Below are positions 58,531-64,000 of a stretch of 64,000 bases of DNA, one piece after another (position 1 is the first letter of the stretch; every line of letters starts with the position of its first letter). This stretch comes from Rotaria sp. Silwood1. Its lineage: Eukaryota; Rotifera; Eurotatoria; Philodinida; Philodinidae. Location: contig CAJNOP010000096.1 in assembly GCA_905250075.1 (NCBI GenBank), forward strand, positions 359,008 through 423,007, given 5' to 3'. Both the position numbers and the translations under genes were made by a program. The notes beneath the pieces were generated by a model, which had not been told where the DNA came from, did no database searches, and worked only from the letters and a program-made list of their open reading frames with translations.

Positions 58531-59827
58531 ATTGATGCTCTATTGAGCTTATAATGTCATGTTTACATAAACTATGTGCTAAAGACAGATAAATATCAAT
58601 TAAATAATTAATTAACATTATAAATTAAAACAAATATGCTATTGATGTTTTATTGACTCTTGAACAAATAACTCAATCGATGTCATTTTGTTTACTTGAA
58701 TAATAACAACATTCAAATAATATATAAAACAATGAATTTAATCAGTTGAAGATTTTTTCGAATCATAATCATGAATCTAGTATTAATTAAAATTACTCAA
58801 CTAACAAGTCTAACATATCAACTCCTTGTGTTAAACAATTTTTTGATTTCAACGATCTTCATTTGATGAGTACTAGTGAGCAAAAGAAAAGTGTAGAATG
58901 ATTTGATTTTCTGGGCCTTTGTGCCGTCGACATATCAAAATTTTACTGAGTTTTGCAACAAAAAACTATAGTATCTAGAGCTCGTCGGATGAACTGTAGT
59001 GATCTTCTTCACTTTGCACGAACAAATTCCTTCTAGACTTTGCTATTACATACTATTATTTATCAAATGAATTTTGTCTCGATCGAAAAGTAGATTGTCT
59101 CGCTAGTTGTTTCATCTTTTCTCCTTTAAAATATCAATTTTGACCTAGGCACATCTAGAGTGTCTGATAAAAGTCTTTGTATTAAAACTCTTATTTTTTA
59201 TGTAAAGATAATTGTAATTATCTCAAAACTAAAAAAAAAGACAAAAAACAACTAAGTCTTTAGAATTTTGTGTTTCTTAAGACTCTATTTGTGAACCAAT
59301 AGAAAGCCTTAGAAAAATTTTGAAAAAAATCCTTCTAGTTCAATCTCAACACGATGATTTAACGTTCCAACAAATGTTTTCCGACGTTTCATTCTTGAGA
59401 TTACTGCGACACAGTACTATAAAGGTGTTTCATACCTTCATTTCTTTTTTTATGTCAAGCTAATGTTTGGAGACTTATAATATGAATTTAATTGATGTTA
59501 TTATAATTGCTATTCATTCATAAATAAGAAATATATGTCGATCCCTTGCGTTTTCTATTGTCAAATTTTATTTCCTGAATTCTATGACAGACACAAATAT
59601 ATGCGTATCATATAAAAAACATGACTAGTCTCTTTATGTGCGTGATTTAGATTTAATCAGAAAGAGAACAATAAGATATATAAGCCTACAACGAAGATTT
59701 GCTTCTCTTTCTTAAATGTATTCATTATGTTGACGGAGAAAAGCATGTATGATACTTTCATATCTTTCTTATAGATAATTATCTTTTTCACATTCTTTTA
59801 TTTTTGTTTTAAGATAATAATATTCTA
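58531..59827. other. Intergenic stretch, no gene recognised
   Basis: AT-rich. It contains the upstream region of the small secreted-protein gene at 59828. Confidence 0.35.
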
Positions 59828-60082
59828 ATGGCTCATTGGTTTTGTTCCTATTTAATTTTCCTAATACTGCTTTTTAATAATATTAATATGATAATATTAA
59901 TTGATCAAAATGATGTTTTAAAACGACATATTGGTTCAAAGTATGAACATGATTATGAAACACAACAAAGCACAGCAAATCATCCAACTTATATTAAAAA
60001 TCAAAAATTTCCGTCAGCTGATTTTTTACGTTCTCGTTGGATTGAGTTGTATAATAAAATGCATAAAAATAATGGTACATAA
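59828..60082 (+). CDS. Small putative secreted protein of unknown function
   Basis: An 84-residue frame begins with a strong hydrophobic leader (residues 1-25, MAHWFCSYLIFLILLFNNIN) followed by a polar mature part with one KR dibasic site (DVLKRHIGSKYEHD). No cysteine pattern and no known domain. An upstream exon is possible because ATAAT sequence after a TTTTAAG at about 59810 leads in. It is convergent with the sorting nexin gene, with about 110 bp between stop codons. A neuropeptide-type precursor is conceivable but not supported by repeats or amidation sites. Confidence 0.45.
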   Translation: MAHWFCSYLIFLILLFNNINMIILIDQNDVLKRHIGSKYEHDYETQQSTANHPTYIKNQKFPSADFLRSRWIELYNKMHKNNGT

Positions 60083-60191
60083 AAAATTTTATTTTTAACT
60101 TTCCTCGTCATCCATGTGCTTATCTTTTGAACAAAATAAAAAAAAAGAAAACGAAATAAAATCAGTTCAATAGCATTTTATTTTTTTTTAA

Positions 60192-62658
60192 TTATTTTCT
60201 CAATCCAATTGTATTCATCCTGTCTATTGGTGACTTGGTAATATAATTTTGTCCCAGTTGAGATATTTTATTTGCAAATGATTTCCAAATATTGAGAAGC
60301 TTCAAAAAGAAAAATTGTTATAACAGAAAAATTTCGTCTTCAATAAACATACATCTGATGATCCTTTACATTGACTATTACCAAGACTACTTAGAATATA
60401 AACAAATGCTTCTAAATTCGCATAAACTAATTGTGTTTCAATTTTTACACATTGCAGTGCATGTCGATTACGTTTTTCAATCATTTCAAGATTATTATCA
60501 TTCTATAAAAAAAAAAATCATAATTTTGAAAATCTACAAATATCCAAGGTTTTAGGTCGCAATTCGTTTGTTTGTTTTCTTTTGCCAGAATCGTTCTTGA
60601 TATCTGTTAGTCCTCATTTTTTTCCGATTTTTCAATTTATTTATTCACAGACATCTATCTAGATATATTTTTACTTTGGATGATGTATCAGTGATTGATG
60701 ATGAACGTTTTTGTTGATTATTTGCTTTTTGAATAGCTTTTTGTTCACTTTGTAATGCATCTTCAAATCGTTTACACAAATCCTAACAAGAAATAAAATA
60801 AAATTTTAATTATAAAAACATTTCGTCTCACTTTATATCCTTGAAGTAATTCAATTAACATATCAAGATGATCACTAATAACTTCATCATCACGTTTATA
60901 TTGTTCATTAATCCGTTCTGAAATAGCATTTATTTCAACGGGTAGATTACCAAGACCAATTTGAATGGTTGGCCAATAATCATTTGGACCTGTTGCCCAT
61001 CGATCAATACTTGTTGAATCTGAACCAAGTGTTCTAAATGAAAATTAATCCATTGTTAATTTCAATATAAATATTAATATTTTAACTGTAAAGCTTTTTC
61101 AATATTTGTAAAATCATTGGCATTTTTAAATTTTTTTTCATTGATACTTTTTAAACATCCACGAATTTGATTGAATTGTTGATGAAGAGATGAAATATGT
61201 ATTTGGCTTGTGCGAAACATTTGTATACCATCCGAATCTTCTCCATATTTCTAGGAAAATTTAAAAACTCGATTTTTTTTTAAAATTCTATGAAAGAACT
61301 TGGTTGATTAATTACTTCTATATTATCACTAGAATTCAATGATGATCGTGGTTCAGAACTGAATTCATCGAGAATATTTTTATATGTTGCTTTCATATTA
61401 TCACCACATGACTAATGAATAATAGAAACAAAACATGAAAGTATTAATAAAAAATTATTTTCATGAAAAATACGCACTGTTCCTTGAAAAGTTAGAAAAA
61501 ATTTTATAATATCTGTATCATAAATAGTGGGATGACGACATAAAATTTGAAGATATCGCTTTAATGATCGACGACGTTCTTCGATAAATTCTTTGTCAAC
61601 TAAATATATAACAAAAAAAAAGAAATAAATATAGTTGAGTCACATTAATTATAAATTAGAGAAAAAAAGAAATAAGCGAACAGGAGCAATATTATTCATT
61701 TGAAAATCATGTAATTAAAAAACAAAGTAGCTCAAGCTAAACAAAATGAGACCATTAACAGTTTTCTTCGGTGGCAATGATGGTATTATTCGATATGGAT
61801 ATGTTAACATTAATAATTCATGTAATGCAAGAAAGTCATTATAACGACGTGAAACTTTGTTTTTTAGACGCTATTATATTTGACAAAACAAGAAAAAGAT
61901 GATGACATATGTCAATAGCAAAAAGAACTAATATGCTTACCATACTGGTGATTTCATATTCAACATGTCGTATAATGATACCTGAAAGATATAGTTTTAA
62001 ATTGAAAATAAGTTTTTCGTATGAGAGAAAATTGATTTTTGCCTTTTTTTTCAGGTGCTACATTCATATCAATAGTATCAAGTGAACAGAGGTCATTGTA
62101 ACGAAAACAGAGAGTAGTTTTGTTTTGGTCACTTCGAAGTAAACGAACTAAACGATCTTCTAAATTGGTTATGTTGTCAAGATTTGGTGTCGGTAGTTCT
62201 AAAACAAGACAAGAAACTCGTTGTATACTTTTTATGCATCATGCACGAACTATGATACCGCGATTAACATAATTGTCCAATAATTTCACATCGATTGTTT
62301 TCCCCTGTTGAGCAAGTGCCATTAATGCTAAACACTTGTAAAAATCATTACGTGAACCTATTGCACTTGACTTAGTAACGCTACACCAAATCTTAATAAA
62401 ATAACAAGTAAAGTGTTCTATCACTCCTGAAAATATTCTAGCGTCTTTTCAATAAACTTGCTTGATTTAAAACGGTTTTCGTCAATGTGTTCGACTCAAA
62501 CAAAGGTACAAATATAGTAAATGTTAACTTTTCCAGTCCATGTAAATTAATCATCTCGAATAGATCACGATAGATTGTTGGGATAGAACCTGTATTATCC
62601 GAGAAAAAAAGATATTACCAATTTATTCATTTTTTAAATTACCTCCACTTAAATCCAT
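60192..62658 (-). CDS. SNX8: Sorting nexin 8-like protein (EH-like, PX and BAR regions)
   Basis: Thirteen exons on the minus strand: 62658-62643, 62589-62462, 62391-62259, 62198-62043, 61981-61941, 61870-61753, 61599-61478, 61411-61316, 61250-61087, 61033-60832, 60782-60675, 60502-60353, 60299-60192. All junctions keep frame and give 513 residues. The N-terminus has an EH-like segment ([28 protein letters not shown]). The PX domain has [28 protein letters not shown] and [16 protein letters not shown], the phosphoinositide-binding Arg and Lys included. A helical BAR region runs to the end ([20 protein letters not shown]). SNX8/Mvp1 proteins act in endosome-to-Golgi sorting. Two introns have GC donors (starting at 62461 and 62042). 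An extra exon inside the 172 bp intron at 60503-60674 is possible. Confidence 0.88.
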
Positions 62659-64000
62659 CAGAATTTTGGTTAATAATTTCACTTGCCAACTTTATTTTGA
62701 GGTGAAAGACAACTAAAAATAACAAAATATTTATCTGAAACAGATAAAACTCAAAAACGTCAAAGCAAATGCTCCAACAGATGACACTGGTTTACAATTT
62801 TAATAATGAATCTTTGAAATGAATTTTAGATATTTCTATAAAGTATTTCTGGGTATTGAAAACATGATTGTAATTGAAAAATGATATTTTTATATATGAT
62901 ATATATCTGTCATGTCCATCAAACAAATTCCAATTGAATATATTATGAATATACCATTTTAATATGTTTTTTTCTGGATCAAAATGGAAAAGTCCATTTT
63001 AAAACTTATCTTTTTTTCTCAAAACATGGTTTTCACTCAGAGAAATTCAAAGAAACTGCACCCACCCGACTCAAGATACCACCAATAAATTTTTAGTTTT
63101 AAACGTCTAAATGAGAGTAAAGTTTTATCCAATCAGGTTTTTCACATCTAATATTTGAGTTGAGTAAAGCTAGATTTAGTGTCGTGAAATGGCATTATTT
63201 TTGTTTATTTTTAAAATCATTTATACCAAAATGATCATACAACATGAATGGTCAGACGAAAACCTCTCGAAACTTTAAATGGATTAGAAAGAAGCTGAAA
63301 ATTCAGTCTAGTTTGCCGCATCAGGTTGCAATTTTTAGCCTGAACCGACCATCCTAAGTGGAGAATCTGTTGCGAGAGGAGCGACAAGTCCAATTTCGAA
63401 TAATTTTCAAAAAGTTGTTTCTGCAAGATTCTAAAGCAATCGCTACTTAAAATATGAACGATAGAATAGAGAAACCTCTTTTGTATATTCAAACTCATAT
63501 TTCGAATAAATGACGATGAAAATAAAACTGCAATCAAATAAAGTTTTTAAAATACATATATACAAAATAAATCTAGTTTTTGACAATGAATCATTTTTAT
63601 GAGTGATCAGATAGACCTGATAGCACTGGCATTAAATTAATATTAGTCTGCACACAAATCTATATAGTTGAATTTTCCTTTTTTGTTCTTAAACAAAAAA
63701 GCAAGAAATGATTTTGTGATGTTCCTTCAAGTCTTTGATAGTTCTAAGTCATCCTTTTTTGTTTATCTCCATTGATTCATTCATTGGCAGCATACAAACA
63801 GAAGATTTCTCTTTCGTGTTCTCTTCAAAAAAGTCATAAAGTAAGAAAACTGATTTATATAGAAAAACTTGTGTATCTATGATAATTCAACAACAAAATG
63901 AGTATTATTTCAAATTTTCTTTTTATTTTTTAAAGTCATTCATGATTTATAGTTGATATTGATATACATATGAGATACGGAACAAAGACGAAAAAGAAAA
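62659..64000. other. Upstream of the sorting nexin gene, no gene recognised
   Basis: AT-rich. The 100-codon minus-strand frame at 63235-63537 has no recognisable domain and no splice partners. A tiny CCCACCCG remnant lies at 63060. Confidence 0.35.

Noticed and set aside
1..64000. tRNA and rRNA genes
   Set aside because: No stretch with A-box/B-box pairs, cloverleaf arms or rRNA landmarks was recognised by eye. A covariance search could still find one.

Overview
The window looks like bdelloid rotifer nuclear DNA (Adineta/Rotaria-like). It is AT-rich and eukaryotic, with very short GT-AG introns (about 50-70 bp) in every gene that could be spliced by eye. It carries many blocks of TGTGGG, the published bdelloid telomeric repeat, and gene types familiar from bdelloids: an ADP-ribosyltransferase-TPR protein, divergent 7TM receptors and an iGluR-like receptor. 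Two runs of exactly 100 N (11387-11486, 28001-28100) are scaffold gaps. The sequence is gene-poor and packed with mobile elements, many of them decayed, nested or palindromic.

Layout. 0.7-1.8 kb: 7TM receptor pseudogene (-). 2.7-6.5 kb: first telomere-like inverted array, hAT transposase relic split by a solo LTR, a 0.77 kb palindrome and a 144 bp hAT MITE. 7.2-9.7 kb: two-exon ARM-like/TIR/SAM-like gene (+). 10.8-12.0 kb: piggyBac end, gap, large array and an orphan exon. 12.2-15.9 kb: duplicated hairpin blocks, a 63 bp minisatellite, an array with a palindrome inside it, and a 0.8 kb palindrome. 17.0-18.4 kb: putative OTT_1508-type deaminase (-). 19-21.6 kb: palindrome and the longest array. 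21.9-24.1 kb: ADP-ribosyltransferase-TPR gene (-). 27.2-28.9 kb: dispersed repeat followed directly by a PARP gene (+) containing a gap. 29-32 kb: two strong arrays and a decayed unknown gene. 32.7-33.7 kb: microseminoprotein-like secreted protein (+). 34.0-37.3 kb: nearly intact LINE (+) with one nonsense codon. 38.0-38.6 kb: inverted second copy of the 27.3 kb repeat. 39.7-40.7 kb: fatty acid hydroxylase family gene (-). 43.7-47.4 kb: VIT/vWA gene (+) broken by a 780 bp foldback insertion. 49-58 kb: receptor tail fragment, segmental duplication, 1.8 kb hAT element and an iGluR-like pseudogene (+). 59.8-62.7 kb: small secreted protein (+) and a convergent sorting nexin 8-like gene (-) with 13 exons.

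Functional links are loose. Three unrelated NAD+-using folds (TIR, arginine-type ADP-ribosyltransferase, PARP) and a nucleic-acid-deaminase-like protein lie within 22 kb, which may be a stress/defence-type neighbourhood or coincidence.

The most unusual signal is a set of about a dozen clear, plus several degenerate, foldback units scattered through the window. Each has TGTGGG repeats on the left, a 20-40 bp unique core, and CCCACA repeats on the right. Several cores share GTGYAGA and GAAYCGCACCC-like motifs. That suggests a dispersed family of telomere-repeat hairpins rather than independent end-to-end fusions.
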